From Arenimonas metalli CF5-1 (GTDB taxonomy: Bacteria; Pseudomonadota; Gammaproteobacteria; Xanthomonadales; Xanthomonadaceae): a DNA stretch of 59,232 nt. The notes under the pieces were generated by a model, which did no database searches, was not told the DNA's origin, and worked only from the letters and a program-made list of their open reading frames with translations. Location: positions 1-59,232 of the forward strand of contig NZ_AVCK01000019.1 in NCBI RefSeq assembly GCF_000747155.1. The letters run 5' to 3'. The translations under genes and the position numbers were made by a program. Positions 45,251-54,596 of this stretch are shown here, piece by piece (within the stretch, counting starts at the first letter, position 1; each line of letters starts with the position of its first letter).

Positions 45251-46552
45251 TCAGTCGGCATCCACGGGCAGCCCGTGGCGGCGGCCGAAGTCGAGCGCCT
45301 GGTCGCGCATGCGCTGGTCGAGCTCCTTCATGCGCTGGCGGTGGAACTTGCGGCAGTCGGCGCCGGTGCGGCCCGCGGGGCAGGCGTCCAGTGCCTCCTG
45401 GATTGCGCGCGCCTGGCCGACAAGGTCGGGCACCTGGTTGCCGATCGCCATCGCCTCGGCCAGGCCTTCGGCGGTGAAGGCGGTGACGATGCGGTACAGC
45501 GAGGTGTCGCGCTCCATCCGCGCGGATTCCATTTCCACCAGGTCGATCACCAGGTCGCCGCCGTCGAGGTCGCCGCCTTCCCAGCGCGTGCGGTGCACGG
45601 TGCGGTTGGCGCGGATGCGGAAGTCCTTCATCACGCCCACGCCGGCGCCGATGAAGGGCATCTGCGTCGCGATCGGGCTCGGGTTCCGGCCGACCCACAT
45701 CTGCAGGAAGATGTCCTCGCCCTTGCCGCGGATGCCCTGCACGTTGCCGCCCGGGCCCTCGCCCAAGGTCTGCGGTACGCGCGGGATCGTGTCGAGGAAG
45801 CGGCGGTGCTGGGTCATGTCGCGCAGCCAGGCGAAGCCGGGGCCGAGGTTCTCGCCCAGCATCAGGCAAGCGTCGCCGATGTCCGGATGCTGCCCGCAGG
45901 CCAGCACGTCGCCGTCGGCCTGGCGCAGCACGAAGTGCAGCGTGCCGTCGCCAAAGGTGCCGGCCGGCAGCAGGCCGTCCAGCGCCCAGTCCGGGAACAG
46001 CAGGCTGCCGTCGGCGGTGTTGGCGAAGTACGTGATGCGGTCCAGGCCGCGCGAGGAATCCACCAGCTGCAGGATCCGCAGGTCGAAGCGATAGCGGCCC
46101 AGTTCGGACTCCGGATTCGGCGGGAACGGGCTGTTCGCGCGGAAGGTCTCCTCGACGCGACGCCGTTGCTCGGCCAGCCGCTCCCGCTCGGCGACATTGA
46201 TGATCTCCTCGCCGTGCGCGATCCACGCTTCGTCGGTGCCGCTTTCCACCACCGGGATCGACGGCAGCTCGAACGGGTCGTGCATCGGCGGCAGCGGCAC
46301 GTAGGTCTCGCCCACCAGGTCGCGGGCGGCGTCGCTGCCGGATTCGACGATGGGGATGGCCGGCGCGAACGGATCCACCGGCGTCGGTGCGGTCACTTCA
46401 CCCGCGGCCCGCGCCGCGTCGCTGCCCGATTCCACCACCTCGATCGGTGGCGGTGGCGGCGGGTCACCCCAGGGCATCACGCCGGAGGCCGCCAGCACGC
46501 CGCCGGCGACCAACACCGCCGCGCCCACGGCCATCCAGCCGCGCGCGTTCAC
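45251..46552 (-). CDS. membrane-anchored protein with VESGSDAAR repeats, unknown function
   Basis: 433 aa from the GTG that overlaps the preceding stop (GTGA). One N-terminal helix (MAVGAAVLVAGGVLAASGVM) anchors it. Three imperfect repeats follow within residues 36-120: VVESGSDAARAAGE, IVESGSDAARDLVGE and VVESGTDEAWIAHGEE, spaced by proline-rich linkers (PPPPPP, PVDPFAP, PPMHDPFELP). A larger domain (LGRYRFDLRILQLVDSS to the end) contains paired Cys (LACGQHPDIGDACLM and ACPAGRTGADCRKF), fitting the oxidising periplasm. I do not recognise the domain. It is the third gene of an overlapping operon with the OmpA-like gene. Confidence 0.75.
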   Translation of the reverse strand: MNARGWMAVGAAVLVAGGVLAASGVMPWGDPPPPPPIEVVESGSDAARAAGEVTAPTPVDPFAPAIPIVESGSDAARDLVGETYVPLPPMHDPFELPSIPVVESGTDEAWIAHGEEIINVAERERLAEQRRRVEETFRANSPFPPNPESELGRYRFDLRILQLVDSSRGLDRITYFANTADGSLLFPDWALDGLLPAGTFGDGTLHFVLRQADGDVLACGQHPDIGDACLMLGENLGPGFAWLRDMTQHRRFLDTIPRVPQTLGEGPGGNVQGIRGKGEDIFLQMWVGRNPSPIATQMPFIGAGVGVMKDFRIRANRTVHRTRWEGGDLDGGDLVIDLVEMESARMERDTSLYRIVTAFTAEGLAEAMAIGNQVPDLVGQARAIQEALDACPAGRTGADCRKFHRQRMKELDQRMRDQALDFGRRHGLPVDAD

Positions 46553-47103
46553 GGCAGGCCCCGTTCGGCGATGCGCCGGGCGATGGCTTCGAGCTCGCTG
46601 CTGGCCTGGAGGAACTTGTTGCGCTTGGCGTCGTCGACGCTGAAGTAGCGCAGCTCCACCACGCGGTTGCCCAGCGCGAAGCTGACGTTGAACTCCATGC
46701 GGTGCGAGGCCAGCGGATCGGGCTGGCGGAAGTGCACCGCCGACGCGCCGATCCCTTCCGGCCGCGACAGGCCGAAGCGGCGCACGCCGGTGTCGCGGGC
46801 CATGCGGTCGACCGTGGCCACGGCGCCAGCGGCGTCGCGCGCGGGCGAGACCATGAACACCAGCTCGTCCGAGAAACGGTCGTCGCCGATGCTGTAGATG
46901 CGGCTGCAGCGGCGGTCGTCCTCCGGCACCACGCCGCTGGCGCGACGGGCGATGCCGGCGGCGCGGTCGGCACCGATCACGGCGGCGATGTCGTCCACCG
47001 GGAACAGCGCATCGCACCAGGCCGAAGGTTCGGCGGCCTGCGCCGACAGCGCGGCGCCGGCCAGCACGCCAAGGGCGAAGCGACGAAGGACGGACGGCCT
47101 CAC
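46549..47103 (-). CDS. secreted protein of unknown function, operon middle gene
   Basis: 184 aa from GTG at 47103, overlapping the OmpA-like stop (GTGA). The signal peptide cleaves near AQAAEP (residue 24). The mature part has two Cys (WCDALF, RCSRIYS) and the sequence AVIGADRAAG followed by strand-rich segments (DELVFMVSPARDAAG, FNVSFALGNRVVELRYF). The pattern is like small periplasmic proteins with a DUF3558-type fold, but this is a guess. Codon overlap on both sides indicates translation coupled with its neighbours. Confidence 0.7.
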   Translation of the reverse strand: MRPSVLRRFALGVLAGAALSAQAAEPSAWCDALFPVDDIAAVIGADRAAGIARRASGVVPEDDRRCSRIYSIGDDRFSDELVFMVSPARDAAGAVATVDRMARDTGVRRFGLSRPEGIGASAVHFRQPDPLASHRMEFNVSFALGNRVVELRYFSVDDAKRNKFLQASSELEAIARRIAERGLP

Positions 47104-48215
47104 TGCTTCACCAGCTCGACGCGACGGTTGAGCGCGCGACCGGCCTCGCTGTCGTTCGGCGCCACCGGCTCGGCTTCGCCGGCGCCGCGGGCCTTGAGCC
47201 GGCGGTCGGCGATGCCGTGGTCGATCACCAGCGCGGCGCGCACGGCCAGCGCGCGCGACTCGCTCAGGCGCAGGTTCACCGTGGCGTCGCCGACGCCGTC
47301 GGTGTGGCCGACGATCTCGAGCTTGAGCGAGGGGTCGCGGCGCATCAGTTCGGCCACTTCCACCAGCGCGGCGCGCGACTCCGCCTTCAGCGTGGCCTTG
47401 CCGGTGTCGAAGTAGATGCCGTCCAGGCGCACCTTGCCGCCCTCGGCCAGCTCGGCCGCCAGCGCGTCGGCGTTCACGCCGGCCTGGCCGGTCTGCATCG
47501 CCGCGCCCTCGACCACGGTGACCCAGGTGCGCTGCTTGTTCACCATCACGGCGACGCTGACCTGGCGGTTGCCGACCACGCCCTCGGCGGCGACGTAGCG
47601 GAAGTCGCCGCCGACGCCGATGTTCATGCCGGCGACGTTGTTCCAGTTGGCCTCGCGGTTGCCGGTGCCGCCGCAGGCCTCGCGGCCGGCGCACTGGTGC
47701 ACCAGGCGCAGGCCGCGGCCGCGCAGGGCCTGTTCGTAGTTGCGGGCGATCTCGAGCGTGGAGCGGCCCGACGGGTTGTTGTAGAGCGTGCGGGTGACGC
47801 GGCCCTCGACGGTGCGCGCGCGCAGGTCGCCGTTGCTCTCCTTGCCGACCACGAAGTCGTAGGCGTCGAAGGCCAGGGTGTCGTCCTCGCGCACGGTGGA
47901 GCCGGCGTAGGGCTCGACCCGAAACGCCGCGCCCGGCGCAGTCCGGCCGCCAGCCCCGGCGGGCGCGGCCACGGCACGGCCGCTGCGGTCTACGTACTGG
48001 ATGTCCTCGCCCCGGGCGTCGGCCTCGCGGGCGCAGCGCTCGTCGCCCAGCACGCAGCGGGTGACGCGGCGGGTCTCGCGGTCGGCGGCGTGGCGTACTT
48101 CACTTTCGGCGGCGCGCTTGACGGTGCGCTTGAGCGAATCACCGAAGTCCTGGGCGGGCGTGGCCAACGGGAAGGTGGCGAGGAAGAGCAGGAGCAGGCT
48201 GTTTTTTCCGAACAT
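47100..48215 (-). CDS. OmpA-family protein with DUF4892 domain
   Basis: 371 aa with a signal peptide (cleavage near ATPAQDF, residue 21). The middle region (AFDAYDFVVGKESNGDL, EGRVTRTLYNNPSGRSTLEI, LVHQCAGREACGG) is the DUF4892 domain. The C-terminal OmpA-like domain (about residues 255-371) has IYFDTGKATLKAES, LEIVGHTDGVGD and NLRLSESRALAVRAALV, the peptidoglycan-binding signature with its Asp and Arg. It probably lies at the outer membrane or periplasm holding the cell wall. First gene of an operon of three; it lies 85 bases downstream of the kinase gene on the same strand. Confidence 0.9.
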   Translation of the reverse strand: MFGKNSLLLLFLATFPLATPAQDFGDSLKRTVKRAAESEVRHAADRETRRVTRCVLGDERCAREADARGEDIQYVDRSGRAVAAPAGAGGRTAPGAAFRVEPYAGSTVREDDTLAFDAYDFVVGKESNGDLRARTVEGRVTRTLYNNPSGRSTLEIARNYEQALRGRGLRLVHQCAGREACGGTGNREANWNNVAGMNIGVGGDFRYVAAEGVVGNRQVSVAVMVNKQRTWVTVVEGAAMQTGQAGVNADALAAELAEGGKVRLDGIYFDTGKATLKAESRAALVEVAELMRRDPSLKLEIVGHTDGVGDATVNLRLSESRALAVRAALVIDHGIADRRLKARGAGEAEPVAPNDSEAGRALNRRVELVKQ

Positions 48216-48300
48216 TGCGTCGTTCTCGTGGGACGCCTGCGCAGGCAGGCCTTGCTCCGGAGTACGAAGGCGCGAGTGGATTAGTGCCACCCGCCGCCGG

Positions 48301-50850
48301 TCAACCGCCGCCGGCCGCCGCGATCCGGGCCGCGAGCGCGTCGCGGCGGGCCAGGTCGCGGGCGTCGCCGGGCGGCAGGTTCGGGTCTTCCGCGCGGGAC
48401 CGGGCCAGCGCCACGTGGGCCGCGGCCGGGTCCCCGGCCGCGAGCAGGCACTCGGCTTCGGCCTCGGCCACCAGGGCATGCCGGGCCCGGTCGGGCCAGA
48501 CGCCCTCATCGAGTCGCGCACGGGCACGCACGGCCAGCGTGCCGCCCTCGCCGGCGGCGCCGGTGCGGCACTGCGCCAGCGCGAGGTAAGCCTCGGCCTG
48601 CAGCGCTGAATCCGCGAAGGCGCCAAGCTCTTCATTGGCCTCCAGCCGCGCCAGCCCGAGTTGGCCGTCCCGCACCACGTCCGGCCAACGCTCCGCCAGC
48701 ACCAGCGCCTCGAGTCGGTTCAAGGGCGTGAATGCCGCCTGCGCAGGATCCTCGCCGTCGGCGCGCGCCCACTCTTCGCTCGCCGCATCCAGCGCGGCCA
48801 GTGCGGCGTCGAACTCGCCCTGGCGCGCCAGCAGGCGACCAAGGTTGAAGCGCGCCGCGGCGCGGGCACTGCTGGGGGCATCGAACAAGGCATCGAAGAC
48901 CGCCAGTGCGGCCCCAAGGCGCTCGCGCGCGCCGGCATGATCGCCCAGGTAGGTGCGCAGGCGACCGTTGTTCGAGAGGAGGATGCCCAGCCGGACGTCA
49001 CGCGCGCCCGTGGCTTCCGCGGCGGCCACCGCGGCATCCGAGAAAGACAGCGCATCGGCGTAGCGACCGACGCTGCTGTAGATCACCGCCAGGTCGGAGC
49101 CCGCGCGCTCCGCCACGCCAGCGGGCAGGTCCTCGCGACCGGTGACGTCGCGATGGATGGCCTCGAACAGCGCCAGCGCCCCGTTGTAGTCCTGCCGTGA
49201 CGCCAGCGCCATGGCGCGCGTGCGCCGCAGGCCCAGCAGGTCCGGACCCGGCGGCGCACCGGCTTCGATGGCCTCCTGCACCGGCACGGCTTCGGCCAAC
49301 GCGGCGTCGGCCAGTTCGAAATCGCCGCGCGCCATGGCAAACGAGGCCTGGCGACGCAGGGCCTGGACCAGGATCGCGGGGGCCAGCGCCTGGTCCTGGC
49401 GGGCCAGCGCGATGGCCTCGGCGATCAGTTCGGCCGCTTCGTCCGGGCGCGCGCGGGTCTGGAACACGTTGGCGATCGCCGACAGCATCTGCGCGCGCAG
49501 CGCCGGCTCGCCAGACGCCGGGTCGCGGGCCCGCGCGACGCCGGCATCGAGCAGCTCGGCGGTGGTGGGCAGTTCATCGCGCGGCCGGTTCGGCAGCTGC
49601 GCCGAGAACAGGCCCAGCACGAAGTCGTTGAGGGCCTTGGCGCGATCACGCTCGCGCTCCGCGGCCTGGCGCGACTGCTCGGCCGCGGCCTGTGCCGCCT
49701 GTGCCGCCGCCGCCTGCGCGCGCGCCTCGCGCGCCTGCCACAGGCTCAGGCCGGTGCCCGCCAGCAGGCTCAGGACCAGGGCGCCCGCGAGCGCCGCCGG
49801 CACCGGGTTGCGCTGTGCCCAGCGGACGAACCGATAGGCGCGGCCACCCGGTCGCGCCTGCACCGGGCGACCTTCGCGCCAGGCCCGCAGGTCGTCGGCG
49901 AATGCGGCGGCCGCGGCGTAGCGATCGCCCGGATCGCGGGCCAGCGCCTTGGCCAGGATCCGCCGCAGGTCGTCGGCCAGCGGCGGGCTGGGCGGCAGCC
50001 TGGCTTCGCCCCGCTCCTCCGGCATGTCCGGCGCCGCGCCGAATACCAGCGCATGCAGCAGCGCCCCGAGGCCATAGACGTCGGTGGCGGTCGAGATGCC
50101 GCGGCCTTCGCGCTGTTCCGGCGCCGCATAGCGCGGCGTGAACGGGTAGTTGCCGCCGCGGGTGAGCTCGGCGGTGCCTTCCTCGAGTACGCGCGAGATG
50201 CCGAAATCGAGCAGCACCACGTGGCCCTCGGCATCCACCATGACGTTGCCGGGCTTGATGTCCCGATGCACGACCAGGTGGCGATGGGCATGCGCGACGG
50301 CGTCGGCCACCGCCGCCACCCGGTCCACGATGGCGTGCAGCCCCGGCCGGGTCCGCCGGCACCAGGCATCGATCGGTTCGCCTTCGACCAGGGCCATCGC
50401 GAACCAGGGCCGGCCGTCGGTGGCGACGCCGGCGTCGTAGAGCGAAGCGATGCCGGGATGCCGGAGCTGGGCCAGGATGCTGATCTCGCGCTCGAAGCGC
50501 GCCATCGCGGGCGCGTCGGGTGCCGGCAGCGCCAGCAGCTTCACCGCGGCGACTTGCGCTTCCGGCGCAACCAGGGAGCGTGCACGGTAGACCACCGACA
50601 TGCCGCCGCGGCCCAGCACGGGCCCGATCGCCCAGCGGCCCAGCTGCGCCGGTGCGCTGGCGCCGGCGAGGCGCTGGTCCAGCGGTCCGCTGCCGGATTC
50701 CGCCCGCTGCATTCGCAGCACGCGCTCGCGCACCGCGTCGGGTGCCGCCGCCAGCGCCTGCGCGGCGGCTTCGGGATCAAGGTCGCGGAGGCGTTCGAAC
50801 AGCGCTATCGCGACCTGCCACTCTCGGGCGTCGGTGTCTTCGCCGGCCAT
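48301..50850 (-). CDS. Hanks-type serine/threonine kinase with periplasmic TPR-like region
   Basis: 849 aa. Kinase domain residues 72-330: glycine loop VLGRGGMSVVYRA, Lys104 (AAVKLLAL), catalytic HRDIKPGN (Asp197), DFG 215-217 and APE 243-245, so it should be active. A membrane helix spans 352-371 (PAALAGALVLSLLAGTGLSL), then an Ala/Gln/Arg coiled coil (residues 375-405), then helical repeats of tetratricopeptide type to the end. The C-terminal half would be periplasmic. The ECF sigma gene ends 4 bases upstream, the usual partner of such kinases, so signalling from envelope to transcription is likely. Confidence 0.93.
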   Translation of the reverse strand: MAGEDTDAREWQVAIALFERLRDLDPEAAAQALAAAPDAVRERVLRMQRAESGSGPLDQRLAGASAPAQLGRWAIGPVLGRGGMSVVYRARSLVAPEAQVAAVKLLALPAPDAPAMARFEREISILAQLRHPGIASLYDAGVATDGRPWFAMALVEGEPIDAWCRRTRPGLHAIVDRVAAVADAVAHAHRHLVVHRDIKPGNVMVDAEGHVVLLDFGISRVLEEGTAELTRGGNYPFTPRYAAPEQREGRGISTATDVYGLGALLHALVFGAAPDMPEERGEARLPPSPPLADDLRRILAKALARDPGDRYAAAAAFADDLRAWREGRPVQARPGGRAYRFVRWAQRNPVPAALAGALVLSLLAGTGLSLWQAREARAQAAAAQAAQAAAEQSRQAAERERDRAKALNDFVLGLFSAQLPNRPRDELPTTAELLDAGVARARDPASGEPALRAQMLSAIANVFQTRARPDEAAELIAEAIALARQDQALAPAILVQALRRQASFAMARGDFELADAALAEAVPVQEAIEAGAPPGPDLLGLRRTRAMALASRQDYNGALALFEAIHRDVTGREDLPAGVAERAGSDLAVIYSSVGRYADALSFSDAAVAAAEATGARDVRLGILLSNNGRLRTYLGDHAGARERLGAALAVFDALFDAPSSARAAARFNLGRLLARQGEFDAALAALDAASEEWARADGEDPAQAAFTPLNRLEALVLAERWPDVVRDGQLGLARLEANEELGAFADSALQAEAYLALAQCRTGAAGEGGTLAVRARARLDEGVWPDRARHALVAEAEAECLLAAGDPAAAHVALARSRAEDPNLPPGDARDLARRDALAARIAAAGGG

Positions 50851-50854
50851 GGGT

Positions 50855-51400
50855 TCATTCCATCATTGCGTGCAGGGCCGCACGGGCGCTGGCCCAGTCT
50901 CGTTTCAAGCTACGTTCCGAGCGGCCCAGGAGTGCCACCAGTTCCGGGAACTCCAGGCCGGCGAAGAACCTCAGCTCGACCAGGCGGGCCTTGTCGGGGC
51001 TGGCGCGGGCCAGTCGCTCCAGCGCCTGGTCGAGTTCCAGCACCTGCTGGGGCGCCAGGTCGTCCACCAGCGATTCATTGAGTTCGACCCGCACCAGGCC
51101 GCCGCCATGGCGCTCGGCCAGCCGGTGGCGGGCGTGGTCGACGATGATCCAGCGCATCGCCTGCGCGGCCGCGGCAAAGAAATGCTGCCGGCTTTCCAGC
51201 GGCAGGGCGCCGCCGGAGAACAGGCGGAGATAGGTTTCGTGCACCAGCACGGTCGGCGACAGCGTGGCGTCGCCGCCGGGCGCGAGGCGCGAGGCGGCGA
51301 GGCGGCGCAACTCGGCATAGAGCAGCTCGAACGCCCGCGCCAGCGCCTGCGGGTCGCCTTCACGGGCGGCGTTGAGCCATTGCGTGATATCGCCAGTCAT
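50855..51400 (-). CDS. ECF-type RNA polymerase sigma factor
   Basis: 181 aa. Region 2 is in LARAFELLYAELRRLAASRL and the conserved PTVLVHETYLRL; AAAAQAMRWIIVDHARHRLAERHGG matches Sigma70_ECF (PF07638) proteins. Region 4 is PDKARLVELRFFAGLEFPEL with the HTH LLGRSERSLKRDWASARAAL. There is no anti-sigma gene; instead a transmembrane kinase follows after 4 bases, as in kinase-linked ECF groups (ECF43-type), where phosphorylation activates the sigma factor. Divergent from the adenylate cyclase. Confidence 0.92.
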   Translation of the reverse strand: MTGDITQWLNAAREGDPQALARAFELLYAELRRLAASRLAPGGDATLSPTVLVHETYLRLFSGGALPLESRQHFFAAAAQAMRWIIVDHARHRLAERHGGGLVRVELNESLVDDLAPQQVLELDQALERLARASPDKARLVELRFFAGLEFPELVALLGRSERSLKRDWASARAALHAMME

Positions 51401-51522
51401 CCTTCCGGACCCTGCGGAGAGGGCCGAAATTACCCCGCCTGCCCGGTCAAGGCCAGCGCGAGGGGCCGGGCGGCATCGGCTGCGCTAGGCTGCAGAGCAT
51501 CCCGGCATCGGAACGACACCCC

Positions 51523-52761
51523 ATGAAGCATTGGTTGCCCAAGGCGTGGCAGCGCCTGCGCCGACCCTCCGCCGCCGCGGTGGGCAACGCCCGCTGGCGG
51601 GTGTTCGCGGCGTCCTGTGCGCTGCTCGGGCTGCTGGCGCACCTCACGCTGCTGCCGTGGTTCCTGTGGCGGGGCGTGCCCGAGCTGGTGGTGTACAGCC
51701 TGGTGACGCTGCCGGTGTACCTGCTGGCGACCTGGGTATTCGTGTTCCGCCCCGGCCTGCCCCGGCGCTGGCACTTCATCGGCACGGTGGGCGTGGGGCT
51801 GGAGCTGGCCGGCCAGGGCGCGCTGGCCACCTGGCTGCTGGGCTGGGGCGCGGGCTTCCACTACTACCTGCTGCTGGTGCCGCTGGTGATCCTGTTCTCG
51901 CCTTTCGGCAAGCCGCTGCAGCGGGCGCTGCTGTCGGCCGCCGTCGGCCTGGGCTACCTGGCGCTGTGGGAGGCAAGTAATCGCATCGCGCCCGTTTATG
52001 CGCTCGGTGCGGACGAGCTGCGCGGCTACCTGATCGCCAATTTCGCGCTGGTGTTCGTGGTGGTGATGGCGATCGGCTTCCTGTTCGAGCGCGCGGCGAC
52101 GCGGATGGAAGGCGAGCTGGAGTGGGAGCGCCAGCGCTCCGAGCGCCTGCTGCTCAACACGCTGCCGGCGGCGATCGCGCAGCGCCTGAAGGACCATCCG
52201 GACGAAGCCATCGCCGAACGCCACGCCGAGGTCTCGGTGCTGTTCTGCGACATCGTCGGCTTCACGCGCCTGTCCGAACGGCTGCCGCCGGAGGCGCTGG
52301 TGGCGCTGCTCAACCGCGTGTTCACCGCCTTCGACGACCTGGCCGACCGCCACGGCGTGGAGAAGATCAAGACCATCGGCGACGCCTACATGGTCGCCGC
52401 CGGGCTGCCGGCGCCGCGTGCCGACCACGCGGCCGTGCTGGCCGACCTGGCGCTGGGCATGGTGGCGGCGGTGCGCGCGCTGCGTGAGGAAACCGGCGCC
52501 GCGCTCGACGTGCGCATCGGCATCCACAGCGGCGCCGTGGTGGCCGGCGTGATCGGCAGGCGCAAGTTCGCCTACGACCTCTGGGGCGACGTGGTGAACA
52601 CCGCCGCGCGGATGGAATCCCACGGCGTGCCCGGCGCGGTGCAGGTGACCGAAGCCACCGCCCGCCTGCTCGGCGACGCCTACGGCCTGGCGCCGCGCGG
52701 CGAGTTGGAGATCAAGGGCAAGGGCGCGATGCCCGTGTACCTGCTGCAGCCCGCCGGCTGA
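51523..52761 (+). CDS. membrane-bound class III adenylate cyclase
   Basis: 412 aa. About six membrane helices occupy residues 25-190; a short linker leads to a class III cyclase domain (235-410). Metal-binding Asp243 is in LFCDIVGFTRL and Asp287 in KIKTIGDAYM; the transition-state Asn and Arg are in DLWGDVVNTAARME. The KIKTIGDAYM sequence with its Lys and the Asp-Leu-Trp-Gly-Asp motif support ATP rather than GTP as substrate. The domain is complete, so activity is expected; what the membrane part senses is unknown. TAGGCT at 51486-51491 is a likely -10. Confidence 0.92.
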   Translation: MKHWLPKAWQRLRRPSAAAVGNARWRVFAASCALLGLLAHLTLLPWFLWRGVPELVVYSLVTLPVYLLATWVFVFRPGLPRRWHFIGTVGVGLELAGQGALATWLLGWGAGFHYYLLLVPLVILFSPFGKPLQRALLSAAVGLGYLALWEASNRIAPVYALGADELRGYLIANFALVFVVVMAIGFLFERAATRMEGELEWERQRSERLLLNTLPAAIAQRLKDHPDEAIAERHAEVSVLFCDIVGFTRLSERLPPEALVALLNRVFTAFDDLADRHGVEKIKTIGDAYMVAAGLPAPRADHAAVLADLALGMVAAVRALREETGAALDVRIGIHSGAVVAGVIGRRKFAYDLWGDVVNTAARMESHGVPGAVQVTEATARLLGDAYGLAPRGELEIKGKGAMPVYLLQPAG

Positions 52762-52764
52762 GGC

Positions 52765-53532
52765 TCAGCTGCGCAGGCCGATGCCCCGCTTAAGCAGCCA
52801 CAGGCCCAGCGCGCCCAGCGCCAGCACGAAGCCGAACATCAGCGCGAAGGCGGTGGCCATGGACACGTCGCTCTGGCCCAGCAGGCCGTAGCGGAAGGCG
52901 TTGACCATGTAGAAGATCGGGTTGAGGTGGGTGGCCGCCTCGGCCCAGTCCGGCAGCAGCTTCACCGAATAGAACACGCCGCCGAGGTAGGTGAGCGGGG
53001 TGAGGATGAAGGTCGGGACGATGGCGATGTCGTCGAACTTCTTGGCGTACACCGCGTTGACGAAGCCGGCGAGCGAGAAGATGGTCGCGCCCAGCAGCAC
53101 CGTGGCCAGGGTGATCAGCGGGTGCGGGATGCGCACGTCGGTGAAGAACATGGCGATGCCCAGCACGATGGCGCCGACCATCAGCCCGCGCAGCACGCCG
53201 CCGGCAACGTAGCCGCCCAGGATCACCCAGTTCGGCATGGGGCTGACCAGCATTTCCTCGATGTGGCGGCCGAACTTGGCGCCGAAGAAGCTGGAGCTGA
53301 TGTTGCCGTAGGCGTTCTGGATGATGGCCATCATCACCAGGCCCGGCACGATGAAGTCCATGTACGAGATGCCGTCCATGGTGCCGATGCGCGAGCCGAT
53401 CAGGTTGCCGAAGATCAGGAAGTACAGGGTCATCGTGATCGCCGGCGGCACCAGGGTCTGGCCCCAGATGCGCAGGATGCGGGCGACCTCGCGGCGGGCG
53501 ATGGTCTTGAGGGCGGTCAGGTTCTGGCTCAT
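52765..53532 (-). CDS. yadH: ABC-2 type transporter permease (YadH-like)
   Basis: 255 aa with six membrane helices. ARREVARILRIWGQTLVPPAIT at the start and PTFILTPLTYLGGVFYSVKL near residue 175 are the ABC-2 family signature. The start codon overlaps the stop of the ATPase gene (ATGA). The pair resembles E. coli YadG/YadH, an exporter of unknown substrate. The 3' end lies 4 bases from the convergent adenylate cyclase stop, with no visible terminator between them. Confidence 0.88.
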   Translation of the reverse strand: MSQNLTALKTIARREVARILRIWGQTLVPPAITMTLYFLIFGNLIGSRIGTMDGISYMDFIVPGLVMMAIIQNAYGNISSSFFGAKFGRHIEEMLVSPMPNWVILGGYVAGGVLRGLMVGAIVLGIAMFFTDVRIPHPLITLATVLLGATIFSLAGFVNAVYAKKFDDIAIVPTFILTPLTYLGGVFYSVKLLPDWAEAATHLNPIFYMVNAFRYGLLGQSDVSMATAFALMFGFVLALGALGLWLLKRGIGLRS

Positions 53533-54479
53533 GCGGCCGCTCCCTTGGCGGCGGCTTCGGGCTGGCCGGTCAGGCGCACGAACAGCTCCTCGAGGCGGTT
53601 GGACTTGGTGCGCATCGAGCGCACGCGGATGCCCGCCTCGCCGAGCGCGGCGAACACGCGGTTGAGGTCCATCTCGCGCGGCATCTCGACGTCCAGGGTG
53701 TGGGGGTTCTCGGCCATCAGGGTGGCGCCGGGGATGGCGGGCAGCGTCGCCGGCAGGTCGCCGTCGATGTCGAGCAGGAAGCCCTCGACGTCGAGCTTGG
53801 CCAGCAGGCTGCGCATCGGGCCCTGCTCGATGATCCGGCCGCGGTCGATGATGGCGAGGTTGCGGCAGAGGTTCTCGGCCTCCTCGAGGTAATGCGTGGT
53901 GAGGATGACCGTGGTGCCGGCGGCGTTGACCTCCTTGAGCGTCTTCCACATGCCGCGGCGGATCTCGATGTCGACGCCGGCGGTGGGCTCGTCGAGGATC
54001 AGCAGCTTCGGCCGGGTCATCATGGCGCGGGCGATCATCAGCCGGCGCTTCATGCCGCCGGACAGGGTGCGCGACATGGTGCGGGCCTTGTCCCAGAGCT
54101 GGGCCTTCTTGAGCTCCTCCTCGGCGCGCTTCTCGGCTTCTGCACGCGGGATGCCGTAAAAGCCTGCGTAGTTCACGCAGATGTCGAACGGCTGCTCGAA
54201 CATGTTGAAGTTGATCTCCTGCGGCACCAGGCCGATCTGGCGCATGGCCTCGGAGCGGTGGGCGTGCAGGTCGATGCCGAACACCTTCACGTCGCCGGAG
54301 GTCTTGTTCACCAGCGAGCTGACCACGCCGATGAGGGTGGACTTGCCGGCGCCGTTGGGGCCGAGCAGGGCGTAGAAATCGCCGGGGGCCACGGTGAGCG
54401 AGACGCCCTTGAGCGCTTGCACGCCGGTGGCATAGGTCTTCCGGAGATCGGTGATCTCGAGTGCGGGATGGTTTGGCAT
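53529..54479 (-). CDS. yadG: ABC transporter ATP-binding protein (YadG-like)
   Basis: 316 aa. Walker A is GPNGAGKST (about residues 40-48), the signature LSGGMKRRLMIARAM, Walker B LLILDEPTAGVD, and the switch TTHYLEEAENL. The LSGGMKRR form and the C-terminal DUF4162-like tail (LDVEMPREMDLNRVFAALGE) match YadG-type exporters. It diverges from the ferredoxin-NADP reductase gene, 118 bases away, and is coupled to the permease by a 4-base overlap. Confidence 0.9.
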   Translation of the reverse strand: MPNHPALEITDLRKTYATGVQALKGVSLTVAPGDFYALLGPNGAGKSTLIGVVSSLVNKTSGDVKVFGIDLHAHRSEAMRQIGLVPQEINFNMFEQPFDICVNYAGFYGIPRAEAEKRAEEELKKAQLWDKARTMSRTLSGGMKRRLMIARAMMTRPKLLILDEPTAGVDIEIRRGMWKTLKEVNAAGTTVILTTHYLEEAENLCRNLAIIDRGRIIEQGPMRSLLAKLDVEGFLLDIDGDLPATLPAIPGATLMAENPHTLDVEMPREMDLNRVFAALGEAGIRVRSMRTKSNRLEELFVRLTGQPEAAAKGAAA

Positions 54480-54596
54480 GGGGCTCCTGGACCGCCGCGG
54501 CGCTGCGCCGGGGGTCTGCGGGCCGTATTATATCGGCCTCGCCGCCCCGGCCCCGGGATCGTCGCGGCACACTGTTTCCTGATCCTGGAGTCTGTC

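Noticed and set aside
52762-52764. Terminator between the convergent adenylate cyclase and YadH-like genes
   Set aside because: Only three bases separate the stop codons and no hairpin with a T-run was found there.
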